From Hepsetus odoe (Eukaryota; Chordata; Actinopteri; Characiformes; Hepsetidae), in assembly GCA_017165825.1 (NCBI GenBank), contig CM029367.1:21798739-21862738 (forward strand): DNA of 64,000 bases, written 5' to 3'. Numbering within the stretch: position 1 is the first letter of the stretch; every line of letters begins with the position of its first letter. Positions 45,301 to 59,583 of the stretch are shown piece after piece. The notes under the pieces were generated by a model. That model saw only the letters and a list, made by a program, of their open reading frames with translations, was not told where the DNA came from and ran no database searches. The translations under genes and the position numbers were made by a program.

Positions 45301-48300
45301 ACACGGGCACTGTGAGGTGTTGAAGAGCTACCGGATTGCTGGGTACTACTGCAGAAGTGATACTGCAGAAGTGATAAGGCAGACGGCTAGAAATGTACTT
45401 GGTGTGACATCTGGAAGGAAGAAAGAGGATAAGGAAACCTGGTGGTGGAACCAAGAAGTCCAGGAGTGTATTCAAAAGAAGAGGGAGGCAAAGAAGACAT
45501 GGGACAGTCAGAGAGATGAAGAAAGTAGACAGGTGTACAAGGAGATGAACCGCAGGGCGAAGAAAGCAGTGGTGAAGGCCAAAGATAAGGTGTTTGGTGA
45601 ATTGTATGAGAGGTTGGACAGTAAAGAGGGAGAAAAGGACCTTTACCGATTGGCTAGACAGAGAGACAGATCTGGGAAAGATGTGCTACAGGTCAGGGCA
45701 ATTAAAGATAGAAATGGTAACGTACTCACAGGTGAACAGAGCGTGTTGAGCAGATGGAAGGAATACTTTGAGGAGCTGATGAATGAAGAAAATGAGAGAG
45801 AGAGAAGACTGGATGATGTGAGAAGAGTTAACCAGGAAGTGCAGCAAATAAACAAGATGGAAGTAAGGGCAGTGATGAAGAGGATGAAGATTGGAAAGGC
45901 TGTTGGACCGGATGCCATACCAGTGGAAGCATGGAGATGTTTAGGGGAGATGGCAGTTGAGTTTCTGACCAGATTGTTTAACACAATCTTGGCAAGTGAG
46001 AAGATGCCTGAGGAGTGGAGACGAAGTGTACTGGTACCGATCTTCAAGAATAAGGGTGATGCACAGAGCTGTAGTAACTATAGAGAGATAAAGTTGATCA
46101 GCCACACCATGAAGTTATGGAAAAGAGTAGTGGAAGCTCGGTTAAGAAAAGAGGTGAGGATCAGTGAACAGCAGTATGGTTTTATGCCGAGAAAGTGCAC
46201 CACAGATGCAATGTTTGCTCTGAGGGTGTTGATGGAGAAGTACAGAGAAGGTCAGAAGGAGCTGCATTGTGCCTTTGTGGATTTGGAGAAAGCATATGAC
46301 AGGGTGCCTAGAGAGGAGTTGTGGTTTTGTATGAGGAAGTCTGGTGTTACAGAGAAGTATGTGAGAGTAGTTCAGGATATGTATGATTGCAGTGTAACAG
46401 TGGTGAGGTCTGCAGTGGGAGTGACTGATGCATTTAAGGTAGAGGTTGGATTACATCAAGGATCAGCACTGAGCCCATTCTTTTTTGCAATAGTAATGGA
46501 CAGGTTGACGGACGAGGTTAGACAGGAGTCTCCGTGGACGATGATGTTTGCTGATGATATTGTGATCTGTAGTGAGAGTAAGGAGCAGCTTGAGGAGAAC
46601 CTTGAGAGATGGAAATATGCTCTGGAAAGGAGAGGAATGAAAGTGAGTAGGGCAAAGACAGAATACATGAGTGTGAATGAAAGGGAGGAAAGTGGCGTGG
46701 TTAGGATGCAGGGAGTGGAGGTAACAAAGGTGGAGGAGTTTAAATACTTGGGATCAACAGTTCAGTGTGAGGGCGAGTGTGGAAGAGAGGTGAAGAAGAG
46801 AGTGCAGGCAGGTTGGAATGGGTGGAGAAGAGTGGCTGGAGTGATTTGTGACAGACGAGTACCAGCTAGAGTAAAAGGGAAGGTTTACAGGACAGTAGTG
46901 AGACCAGCTATGTTGTATGGGTTGGAGACGGTGGCACTGACAAAAAAGCAGGAAGCGGAGCTGGAGGTGTCAGAGTTAAAGATGCTGAGATTTTCGTTGG
47001 GTGTGACGAGGATGGACAGTAGAAATGAGTATATTAGAGGGACAGCTCAGGTTAGATGTCTTGGAGACAAGGTTAGAGAAGCAAGGTTGCGTTGGTTTGG
47101 ACATGTGCAGAGGAGAGACGAGGATTATATTGGAAGGAGGATGTTGAAGATGGAGCTGCCAGGAAAGAGGAGAAGAGGAAGACCAAAGAGGAGGTTTATG
47201 GATGTGGTGAGAGAGGACATGCAGGTGGTCGGTTTGAAGCAGGAAGATGCAAAAGACAGGAAGAAATGGAGACAGTTGATCCGCTGTGGCGACCCCTAAA
47301 CGGGAGCAGCCGAAAGAAAAAGAAGATTTTTTTTTTTTCTCAAATGCTTAGAAAGAATGAAACCCATAAAAATTAATAATACTGAGGTGATGAGTTAAAC
47401 AAGTGAATTATCTGTGTACAATGGAAAACTTAACAATGGGTACTCAAAGTACAGTTTAAAACTGTGGGGAAAAAAACTGAGACATTCATTTTCAATATTT
47501 CATCTCGTAGCTCTGCTGGTGGCAGCCCTGGTTCTCACTCTTCTGGCATTTCTATGGGCCTCTGTGACGCTTTTTTCCCGGTAATATTGCTCCTTTTCTG
47601 TACTTTTATATCTTTTGGTTTCATTTTGCCAGTTAAATTTTTGTCATGACTGGTTCACCCACTTTTACACATATTCTGGTGCAAGTTTTATCTTCATGAT
47701 CAGTTTAAATTATTAAATATATTATATTTATATATATTATTATAAATTATATCATGCCAATACTAATTTAATAAACCTATAAGAGATTTTTGATTTCAGG
47801 TTAGTAAGTCACAGAGAATTCCAAACAAACTGTATAAATTTTAATAGTTATTCAGCGAATAAATAAATAAATGAATAAATGAAACAGTGCTGTTCTTTTC
47901 TAGTAAAGTGGCTTGATTACTTTGAGTAAAGTATGGATCATACCTTTAAATTCCATGTAATGGTTTTACTTAATTATTTATACAAACATTAGCTCTCAGA
48001 ACTGAGAATACATCACAGACACACTGAAACTAAGGGCCAGTTTTCCAGACAGGAATTATGCTTAGTCATAAACAATGTTTTCCCTTGGGTGGGAAATTTG
48101 CTTTAAAAATCCAATGTACACAGGACTATATTTTTACACTGTCAATGAAACTGAGTATAACTGTCTGCTAAAATAACACATAAAAATAATGTACTGGTCT
48201 GGCAATAAGAAGTAATCAAAGATTCTTCATATGATGTTTTAATTGAGCATTGTGTGGTTGTACAAACCATTTATTTTTTTCATTTTAGATGTAACTACCT

Positions 48301-51300
48301 GTCAAAATTTAGGAATCATTGTTGCTGCAGCCGGTCTCAATACTTCATGGAAACGGTAAGCTTAATATCAATTAAATCACAGACAAACTATTACTATCAA
48401 ATTCAGACATGGGGAATTGGTGGTCATGGCAACACCTTTAACCTTTTTTCATGTTTCTTAAAATTTTCCTGAACAATATTTGCAGTATGTCATGGTGCAT
48501 TATCCTGCTGATTACAACAACTGCCATTAGGGACCATCGTTGTTATGAGGGAGGGTGCCTAGTCTGTGACAGTCAGAGTAAAGTTTCCAAGCAGAACATT
48601 GCCTAGAACATCTCTCTGCCTCTGTCTGCTTGCCTTTTTTCCATAGTGCATGCTGCCGCAATCTCTCTCCAGCAATTTGACCTACATAAGCTCCTCTAGG
48701 GACACAGACAAGACAGGCTCACCTTCCCAAAAAACTTGCACACCAGTTCACAGGCAGTCCTTCCTAGGAACACTTACCATTGCATACTGGGAACACCCCA
48801 TAAGACTTGCTGTTCTGGAAATCCTCTGATTCTGTCCTTTGTCATTCACCCATCACAACTGGCCCTTGTCAAAGTGACTCAGGTCCTTATGCTTACTCTT
48901 TTTTCTTCTGCTTCATGAACTGACTATTCACTTGTTGTCTAATATTTACCTCCCTTTGACATGGGCCATTGTTGTAAGAGATACCATATAATTCTTCTTC
49001 TAACATTGATTTTAATGATGTGGCTTATCAGTTTATATTGGTACTACTGATACAGTTTCTATTATTATTGTTACCCCCACTGTAATATATTGGTTGAATA
49101 CATTTTTGTTTGTATACTTATTGGCTTGTCTGTTCAAACTAGAATGAGTTTTAGTTATATTTTCTTGGTCTAACATTCCTAGTTTGATTAGCTTGGTCTG
49201 TAGCGCTACATTTAGGGGTTGGAGAAGCCAGAGCAGGAAGAGGATTGTCCTAATTCCTCTGTGATGGATCTTTCTGCCAGCTCAAGGCCATATGGGAAAT
49301 GACAACCTCTTCCCTGAGAAAAGAGAGAAACTGTTTATACTCCCCAAATGTATGCTGCAAGTGCACAAGGATTTTAAAACAATATTACATGTAGCCTTAA
49401 ACATATTCTCAGCATTGCCTTAAAATACAATACAAATGTTACAGGTTTCTGAAGGCAGGACCATGATATGTTCGGTATTCAGTCATAATTAACTAACATG
49501 ATTTATTGCTTTTCTTTTGTGCAGGAAGAGGCAAATGGTGGGCCCTGCATGCGCAGAGACCAGCCAAAATCATCTCGTCTTAAATCATTAGATACATTTC
49601 GAGGGTATGTTCAATAAAGGACGGTTATATCTTGTGATTTGTAGAAAACTATTTCAACTTATGCATATATCTTGCTTGCTGATTAATAGTTTATAGCATG
49701 ACATGTATTTTCTAAGAGAATGGATTGTATAATTACAGAAACTGAAGAGGTCATAGTCTGGACACAAGCTCACTTGAGCCATTGTTATCTGCCAGTTGCT
49801 CTAGGCATCATCTCTAATATCTTTTGTGTCTATGGCAGGGAACAGTGGATTGCTGTTGGGCAGGAGTGATGTGATTTAATCTGGAGGCCCAGCAGGATTT
49901 AATAGTGGCTGCAGGGCAGATACAAAGCACGTCTCTCTTGAAACAGGAAACTGCTGTAGCTTTGACCTCCCATTTGCCAAAAAATTTATGTAATAATACA
50001 GGCGACATATCAGCACATATTCAACAAGCTGTGAGTTTAGAGCTAGAAAGGATATGAGTTTGCAGATCAGGGAATGATCAAAATAGACCATATGTCCTTT
50101 GTTGGCAGATATTAACAACTAAACATAAATGGTCATTAATATTACTTGCAATACCTATGCATTAACAAAAGTTTACTCATATTTTATGCTGATGTGGCGT
50201 TTCCATTGACCTTGCTTTCTAGCTTTCTCTACACATTCTATCTAACCTATAATATAACATTTTTCCTGCTTTCACTACACTTTTATCCAGCTTTAACTAC
50301 ACCTTTTGTATGTTGGGATTGTGTTTCTACTTTAAAGTGAAATGCTGTTTAATGTTCTGGTAACCTTTGCCATAATATTTCCTATAAAGTAATGTGCTTA
50401 TAAAACCAGATGTATTATTCCGTCTACACCTGCTTTTGCTCTTTGTAAAACAACTGCCAATTTACTTACTTTTCCTAATCGTTTTACCTATGTGATTTTG
50501 TCTCCAAATTTCACCTTTTCCTAAGCCACGTGAACAAGCACTTGTGCCTACACGGTTGCGTCATCCCCTTGACCTCAGTTCACTGGCTCAGCTGGTCAGT
50601 CAGCAGAGTAATAGAAGTTTGTGGCCCATTAGGAAATGTATTACATTTCATTTTATCTGTGCAGTTTGAGCAATTTTTTAAACTTAGTTTTCCAAAATAT
50701 ATTTATAGTATCTAACATATAACATATCAACAACAGAGCTGCTGTTGCAGGCAGTGTAGTGAATGCAAACCAACTCATCTTGTTACTTCATCTTAGGCTA
50801 AAATTCACAGGGATGTAAAAGTTGTCATTAAAAACTACTGTAAAACCCTCTGTTATAAACAAGTATACTGAAATATGTTTGGCTATGATCTCTATTACTG
50901 TGACAGCATTTTGCCTAGACTGTCTAAAATCCAGCTCCAGCCTCATACCCTGAATGAAATATAATCTGTCTAGCAATACGTTAAAGCCTTTTTGGCTGAA
51001 GACATAAGCATCTGTCATCTAAGAAGAGAGAGACTGCACTAGAACTGCTGGATGGCAATAACATTACCTGATGATATAATGGTAGTAATGGTACATTTAC
51101 CCATAAATGTTTTTATTTTTATTGTATTATTTTGTTTCTAATGCAGCATGAACCCCAAAAGTCCCCCAACATGTCTGATTTAACCCAGTGGGGTCTTTAA
51201 TCTTCTACTTTCAACTAACTGATCAATTACAATAATTCTTAGCATTAATTAGATACTGCCAGACAATTCATTGTTTAATCTACCAAAGATTGGTTTCCTC

Positions 51301-54300
51301 AACAGAAAGAGTAGATATTGTGTCAGACTCTGAGAGCCTTTTAATTTAAATGATTGCCAACAAGTCCCTATATTGTCGAAATCTGCATGAGTCTCATCTG
51401 GAAATGACTTAACCTTTGTCTTTGTTACTATGGATACTAATGGATGGAGTCACAACGTGTGAGTAAGAGTGTTTGCACGTGCATATGTGTGTGTGTGTGT
51501 GAGTGTGTGCATGTGGGTTTGTGTGTGTGTGACAGAGAGTTAAAGGACGAAAGTGAGAAAGAGAGAGAGACAGAGAGATGTGCTTTGCTTTAATAGTCCT
51601 CTTTAGAGGATGGCATGTGATTTAAATCTTGTATCAGCAGGTTAGGCCTAAAAGGGGCAGTAATGGTCTCCGTTCTGATCTCTTAATTGAATTTCATGAG
51701 GGAAAACAAGAGAGGCCAGTATAGATACAGTAAGCTTTATCAGATAGTCTATTCCGGGGGTTGGCCTTGTGGTACTTAAACAGGGCATGATGTTCAGATT
51801 CTAGAGAGAACAAACCACAGAAACATCTCAGTGTTGATGATTTTTCAGTTGGGGTATTATTTACGATGTCATGATGCCAGATCCCAAAGAGCTTTTAATG
51901 TCTCTCAGTATTCACTGCTGATGAAGCATAACGAAAACATGCACTTCTTTAAGAAGCAGGGGAGAAGCACTGAGCCTCTCGTTACTAATTCAGTGTAGTT
52001 TTTCATAGTCACTATGTTGCTGCTTGAGCAGCTTGCACCAAGCTATGTGTGTATAATAAATTATAGCAGAGAGCTTTAGTCAGCACTTCTCGTGAGGAGA
52101 TTCAGAGGACAGGCATTCATTTCCTGAGTGATTCATAATGCTTAGATTGCATTACCTTACAGCACGTTTCTTATACGATATATATAAAATATAAGCTCCA
52201 CCCTTCCAATCTGCAATCTCATGATGTTTCTTTCAGTTGCCACTATTGACAAGTGAACATAAGGCTCCAAAAGTCTGTAAAAAAAAAAAAATCACCCTCA
52301 ATAATGAATCATTTCTCCACCTGTGCTTTGCTTTGTGTTTTGCTGAGTGCTTAGTTAAACCTCTGTGTATTACATCACTCTCAATTACAGCCACCATTGA
52401 GAATTTAAGAGCCACAAAGTGACAGGAATTGAGTTTTCTAAAGCGCATACAGCATTTATAGAGAACATTCTGAAGGAAATGAACAAATTTAAACGCAGTA
52501 AATTACTACAACTACAATGGAGTAGAAACACATACTTTTGACTAACAGTGTTGTGCTTGAAAAATATCTCTGAGCTGAGCAGCTGAGTATACATATTTTT
52601 ACTCACGTTTGAAAGAAGGTGATAAAAAAGAGTAACCACAATGTGTGGTAAGCCTTTTAGGCTTGTGTTTATCAGTGATGTGGCCAGAAGATTTGAACAC
52701 TCGCATATTTTAGGACAGCAGCTCTTATTGTAATAACAAAACATGATTAGTAAAGCTGAAGCAGGCTACAGAGATAATTGTTCAGTTAAGTCAGTTTTGG
52801 TCTCTTTTACAAACTCAAATTGCATAGATTATTATCAAAATATTTTAATAGATTATTGATTAAAGTAATCATTAGGGAAAACCCTGAAATAAACATGTCA
52901 TTCAGTACAGTTAAAGGTTTACAAGTACCTAAAAGCAGTTCTATGACTGACCATCTGTCATAATAAATACGGGTAATGGTAAGGACAGCATTAACTTAAT
53001 AGACATATTTGTCATGGCAACTCTTGCTTGCATATTACATCTGATATAAAAATGTTTATGCCATTATTATGCCAATATAATTCAGCAGGTTCAAATAAAG
53101 TGATACACAGAAATAGTAGTGGTGGCCTTGTGGTTAGGGAATAGGCTCCATAATAGGGAGGTCAACGGTGTAAGTCCCTGACCAGTAGGTTGCCCTGAGG
53201 TAACCTTCAGCAAAGTATTGTTCCCATCACTGTTCCCTGGGCACTGGATTTAAGGTTGCCATCTGCTGCAGTGTTTGGGTTAAATGCAGAAAAAGCATTT
53301 TGTTGTGGTTCTCATTTTCACTTCACTTATAACACTGTATATGTGTTACTTGATGTATGGAATGTGCAAGGTCTTTAGAACATGTTACTGGGAATGTAAT
53401 GTCATTTTTAACAAGCTGTTTTTTTGTTGCAGTTTCTCCCTAACGATCATGGTATTTGTGAACTATGGAGGTGGGGGATACTGGTTCTTTCAACATGCTC
53501 CATGGAATGGTTAAGTACTGAATGATATAGACATGCAGATGAGTGTTATTTCAAGATCGTATTTCTGTCCAGCATCTCAGTACTATGTAATTTGTTTGTT
53601 CTTCAAGTCAATTCAAAGTCATAGCTCACGATATTGTACACTTGTAAACAAAACATCTCATTTCAGTCTTCAAGAAATATGAGCCAGGCTTTATTGAAGG
53701 AGAGTCTTTTTGTCCTCTGGGTAGTCTGAGGTCACCCTGAGCTGAGCAATGATTTACCCCATTTAAAGGCAAAAGGATTAATGCTCTATATCTGCAACCA
53801 GAATGTGGCTCTTCTGGCTTGTGTTTCAATGAGGACAGATTTTTAGTCATGCTGGTTGAAAAACTGTTAGTATTAGTTTTGCAGCAAAATATATGTTGAA
53901 CATAGAATCTTCTTTTTTTATTATTCCACCACTATTTCTTCTACTTTTTCTTTTCCTTCTTCTCTTTCTTTGTCTTCTTCTTCAACGTCTTCCCTTTGTC
54001 TTTATCTATGAGACACAAAATATACATTAACAATTTTTTTCTTCAGAGCAAGAGTTTGTTTTGAAGATCAATATCCATGATCATCTTCGTAGAAGGCAGA
54101 TAAGAATGCATGTTAAATTTTAATGCAGACTATTACACAGTGCATCTCCAGGAGTATTCACAGATGAGCTCAATTTAAGCCTCATAATAGCCTCTTCATC
54201 ACATCAGCAGACCTGTATTGATCAAAGAAAAAAGCAGATGGATTTTCATAATACTGCAAGCCTACTCCGTCATGGCTGTATGAGCATATATAAATCACTC

Positions 54301-57127
54301 ACTGTCTGAAAATCGAAGAATAATAAGAAAACACTGTTTTCTGTGTGGGATATTTTATCATTAACAGTACTGCCGTGCTATGACTGATGCCATTTGGTTA
54401 TGATAAGTTGTAATGATGTTGGTATTGGTAATACTAGAGTCATCAGTTTGCTTGTCTGGTTCTCTGAAAGCCACTCACATTTAATCCAGTATTCATTTCT
54501 ACTCACACCTTGTTTTCACTTCCCTGAACTATGAATATGTCTGTTTATGCAGGCAAGTGTCCTTTTTTTCTTTCCGTTTCACAGGCCTTACCGTAGCTGA
54601 TCTTGTGATGCCTTGGTAAGATTCCAGCATGTACTTAATAAATCGATGCAGAATTATTACTTTCCATTTTTCTGATTATATGGCAGAGGTGGAATGTGGT
54701 CCAACCACTGAATCTCGCTTTAAAATGATTCAGTTCCAGATATTTTTTTCACTCCGTCATATAGTGTGTGCTTGGCCCATTAATCCATCCCTTTCCAGCT
54801 GCACATAAAGCCTGAAACTGAAATATATGCCTAATTCTGTATGCAAGAAAATCTAGCAATTTGCCATGCACTGCTAATTGAAATTAGTTAAATTAAGAGT
54901 GAAGAAATGCTCTGGCAGTAGATGACACTCATGATTAGCAATAAATCTTTTGCCTTGCTTTAATTGATAATGACATTTTCAATAATATGCAGTAGTTTGC
55001 AATCTGTAATATGACAGATAGCACCAGCTTGTTGTCATTAATGATGCTACAAGGTTAATTTCTTGTAAAATGTAAAGTTTGTTCTTTTGGGTAGGTTTGT
55101 GTTCATCATTGGGACGTCTGTCATGTTAGCTTTCAACTCAATGCGAAGAAAAGGCGTCACAAGACTCCAACTCTTGCGTAAGCTGACCTGGAGAACAGTG
55201 GTGCTGATGCTCATCGGCTTCTGTTTTATTAACTACAGCCCCAGAGATGGATTATGTGAGTAAAAGATGAATGTACAATATACAGTACCACTGGGTTTAT
55301 CTAGCATGTCCATTTAATTGTTTTGTTCCAGCTACCAGCACACCTTAATGAAGCCGTTTTATAGCCCTTGATTACCCTTTGACTAGCATGTGTGGACTGG
55401 TTTGAGGTCCCTGAGGCTCAAAGGCTTCTTCCTTCTTCCTGTATGATAAAACCAAAGGATGCAAGATGAAAAGTTGATTATTATAAGATTTGTTTCTTCA
55501 CCCATGAGTTTTTTGCAGAGTATCCTATAAGGCTGGCCTGAAGGCTTTATTTCAACTAAATGAGATAAACAAGTTAATTACCATTTGAACTGCAGATTAC
55601 TTGAACAGGCTTCAACAGAAGCAGTGTGATCCTATTACAAATCTGAAAATATGAAGTAAGAACAGCAGTCAGGTTTCTATGAAAAAACAGATTGTAGAAG
55701 AAGAGGCTTCTTGTGCATTAGCCACACTAATGCAACTGCCAGGGTAGATGTGTCTCTAACTGAGTTAAGAAAAATATTGCTATTTTCCAATAGCAGTCAT
55801 CATATCTAGGGACATTTAGCAGAGGTGCACAGTGCAAAAACAACCCCTGTTTTAGTGGCCAATTATGACTGATAGGGTTTCACGGCAGCAGCTGCACAGT
55901 GGGTTTTTATGGAACTTTGTGTAATGTAATTATTGCTTTTACCATGAATTGGTGAATCCACACACTTTTATCTGATATCTGAACAGTTACTATCTTGTGA
56001 TTTAAAGGGACTATATTCCCCCCGTTTTGTTCCATTATATATTTTCTTCTCAAATCCACTTATGTTGTTTGTGTGAGTTTGCATACCAAAATGGACTTAA
56101 TGGTGTATTTTAAAGACAAATAGTATTCATATTGTGCCCTTTGAGTGGACTGAGATGCATAGAGATCAATTTTTAAATATGGACTGTCAGAGCTCAGTCA
56201 AAGAGCACACTACTGACCACTGAAGAGCTTGATTCATGCAAAAGCAGGAATGGTAGCATCAGCATTATTACAGAACAGCAGTCTAGTTAACAAGGGGCTG
56301 ACCGTCACAGATCTTGCATCCTACAGACACTAACAGTGTACATGGTCTGTAACAGAGATAATTCTGCCTGATAAAATCCAGGGTATTTATCAAACAAATA
56401 TATTTGAATGAAGTCAAATCTACGTTCCCAGATGTATTTTGTAGTCGATAAAGGTGATTATTGAAATGTGTTATTCTGACCAGTCTTTTGTGCTAAAAAA
56501 AACTTGAAGAACAAATTTACATAACACATTCTGAGTTAAGTGGTGACGATGACATTGATCTCTTAATCAAGGTCGTGATCTCTCAATACAGTAAGATAGG
56601 ATAAAGTGGACAGCCTGATTTTCCCCGAAAATCATGGCTGTGTGTTTTAAGTGACAGAAGCCATCAGTCACTGAAACCACTTCCTGTCTTCTTGCTGTCA
56701 GGTGGAGTGTTTCCGCTTTTTATTTGATTTGTTGGATCAATGATTGGGATTATATTGTTTCACAAGGCCTTCACTATGTGCCACAAAGAGGTTTTCAATT
56801 AACTAATGTGCAGATTACCATCAATCTTCTTCTATGTGTCCCTTCCTGAGAACCCTCAGCCCTAAGGGCTTAGATAAGCGTGATTAGCCTCTGCCGGGCA
56901 GCTCACACCTCCACACTGACAGACACAGTCCCCACCTCTGACACTCTGCAGCACTATTAGCCCTGCCAATTTGGAGAAAATTATAGACCTTAGGGTAAAT
57001 TGTAATATGCAACAGTCAACAATATAAAAAGTAAAAGAGGTATTCATATTCTGAATAGTCATATCCTGCACTTCATTGTGCAGATCTGAACTCACTGTGG
57101 CTGTCACTCACATGGCATCATGCACCA

Positions 57128-57202
<75 letters not shown>

Positions 57203-58610
57203 CAGTACTGTGCAAAAGTTTTAGGCAGGTATGAAAAAATGCTGTAAACAAAGAATGCTTTCAAAAATGGAAGTGTTAATCATTTATTTTCATCAATCAA
57301 CAAAATGCCGTGAATGAACAAAAGAGAAATCTAAATCAAAAAAGAAACAAAAAAGAAATCTAAATCTAAATCAAATAATTGGTGTGACCACCCTTTGCCT
57401 TTAAAACAGCATCAATTCTTCTAGGTACACCTGCACAGTTTTTGAAGGAACTCGGCTGGTACGTTGTTCCAAACATGACTGTGTTTCAACCTCCGTGTGA
57501 CACTGATGATCATCAGTACCTGTTTGGTAAAACTGGTTGATCATACACCGACTATAATCCTACAAAATCCCTGACTTTGTGCAAGTGTACCTAGAAGAAC
57601 TGATGCTGGTTTGAAGGCAAAAGGTAGTAACATCAAATATTGATTTGATTTAGATTTTTCTTTTGTTCGCTCACTTTGCATTTTGTAAATTGATAAAAAT
57701 AAACAATCATTATTTCTATTTCTGAAAGCTTTCTTTGTTTACAGCATTTTTTCACACCTGCCTAAAACTTTTGAAAAGTACTGTATATTACTACCTCTGC
57801 TCTGAAATTGGAAGAATGTGCTCTGTTGCCAGTCATTGCCTGCACTATATGTTGTTCTGTCTGTACTTGTTTAGTCCTTAGTCCTGGTCCTGTTCTATAT
57901 CATGTCCTATTTTTTCTCATGTGTAACACCATAGTCCTGGAGGAAAGTTGTTTCATTTCACTGTGTACTATGTATATGGTTGAAATGACAGTACAGCTTA
58001 CTTGACTTAACTTGATTTTGCCATACTCAAGCTATTAAAACATAGATATCCATAGTATTACTCTATCTGCCTAATATCATGTATGTCTCACTTGTTCTGA
58101 ATAAACAGCTCTGACCCATGGCATGGACTCTGATGGACAGCTCTGACAGCTTTGTCCCATGGCATGGAGAAGACCTCTGATTTGTATTTTGGAATATATT
58201 TGGAATAATATATTTGTTACATATAGCCGTGTCTGAAAGAAAGGGCACCCAAACGTCATGTTGATTTTGTAAGGATAAAGAGATTATTCATAAGGTTTAA
58301 ATCAGCATCAAGTTGTGAGGGCAACTCCAGAGCAAAATTAATCAAGTGACCATTCAAACCTCTTAGGATGTTGTGGTTACACTCAACAACCATGGGATGT
58401 CAATTCAGCTAGTGTTGTAACAACTGATTGCTAAAAAGCCTTTATAATTGTTTGTGCAGGTTTTTGTCAGTCATTAAAGGTTAATGTAGGTGCAGTGTAG
58501 ACCTATCTCTGCATACTCTATACTGTACTGCAACTATACTATAGTACAATCTTCTATAACATAAGAAACATTTTTATAGATCTGACATAACATGAACTGA
58601 AGTGCATTTA

Positions 58611-58693
<83 letters not shown>

Positions 58694-59531
58694 GTGTCCT
58701 GGTCCTGGTTGCGGATACCTGGAGTGCTCCAGCGACTTGCATTCACCTACTTTGTCCTATCACTGATGCAGACGTTTTCTCCCTCCTGGGAAATCCCACC
58801 TAAGGAGGTTTGTTGTCCTCTTTTGCCATGACCTTTTTTTAAAAATAACCCTTAATCACATGATCCAACAAACATAAATCAGGTGTTCCGCAGACCTCCA
58901 GTAGTTAGTGTTCTGCTGACAACCCTAAAAATAAAAAATTCTAAATGGTTATTTGCTTGGGTGTTAGAGAGAAAAATATTCAGTTTAAAAAAAGTAAAAG
59001 TAAGTAAAAAAGGCATCCAAAATTTTTTCTTCTCCTTTGAAGGCCTTGTCTTGATTTGCCTTAGGTTAGATGTGACCATTGGATCAGTATGTCTCTGTCT
59101 TCAATTTTCAAGGTCCACTGGTGGAGCTCTGTTCAGGATTTGGTACTCTACTGGCCAGAGTGGCTGTTCATTCTTCTTCTGGAAGTAGTGTGGCTGTGTT
59201 TCACCTTCCTGCTGCCTGTGCCCAACTGCCCCATGTAAGTGACCATTAAATACAGAGACTTGAGAAACATATACACCTGTCCCAAATGCAATAAAGCATT
59301 TGTGAGCATAATCTCTCAGGCCCCTGTTTTATCTACATCCCTGAGCATGATCTTAATGTAATGTGATTGTGATATTGTTCATATATCATTTTAATATTAT
59401 CACGTAGGTGACAGAAATGTCAGTTGTACTGTTGATCAATGTCATGGGGTAGTGGCTGTTTAAGCATGCAGGTCTTGTACAATGCTTTTCTGTTTTGCAT
59501 GGGCACACGTATCTAGGGAATTGTGTTATGA

Positions 59532-59583
<52 letters not shown>

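Noticed and set aside
55400..55430. Segment reading EVPEAQRL as the missing hgsnat IPGVLQRL exon
   Set aside because: It lacks a residue, has an upstream stop and has no splice sites. The true exon with LRIPGVLQRL and correct phases is at 58695-58807.
58534..58803. Thr/His or Cys/Val repeat frames over the TG array
   Set aside because: These are dinucleotide-repeat artefacts. The only real coding content here is hgsnat exon 11 in its own frame.
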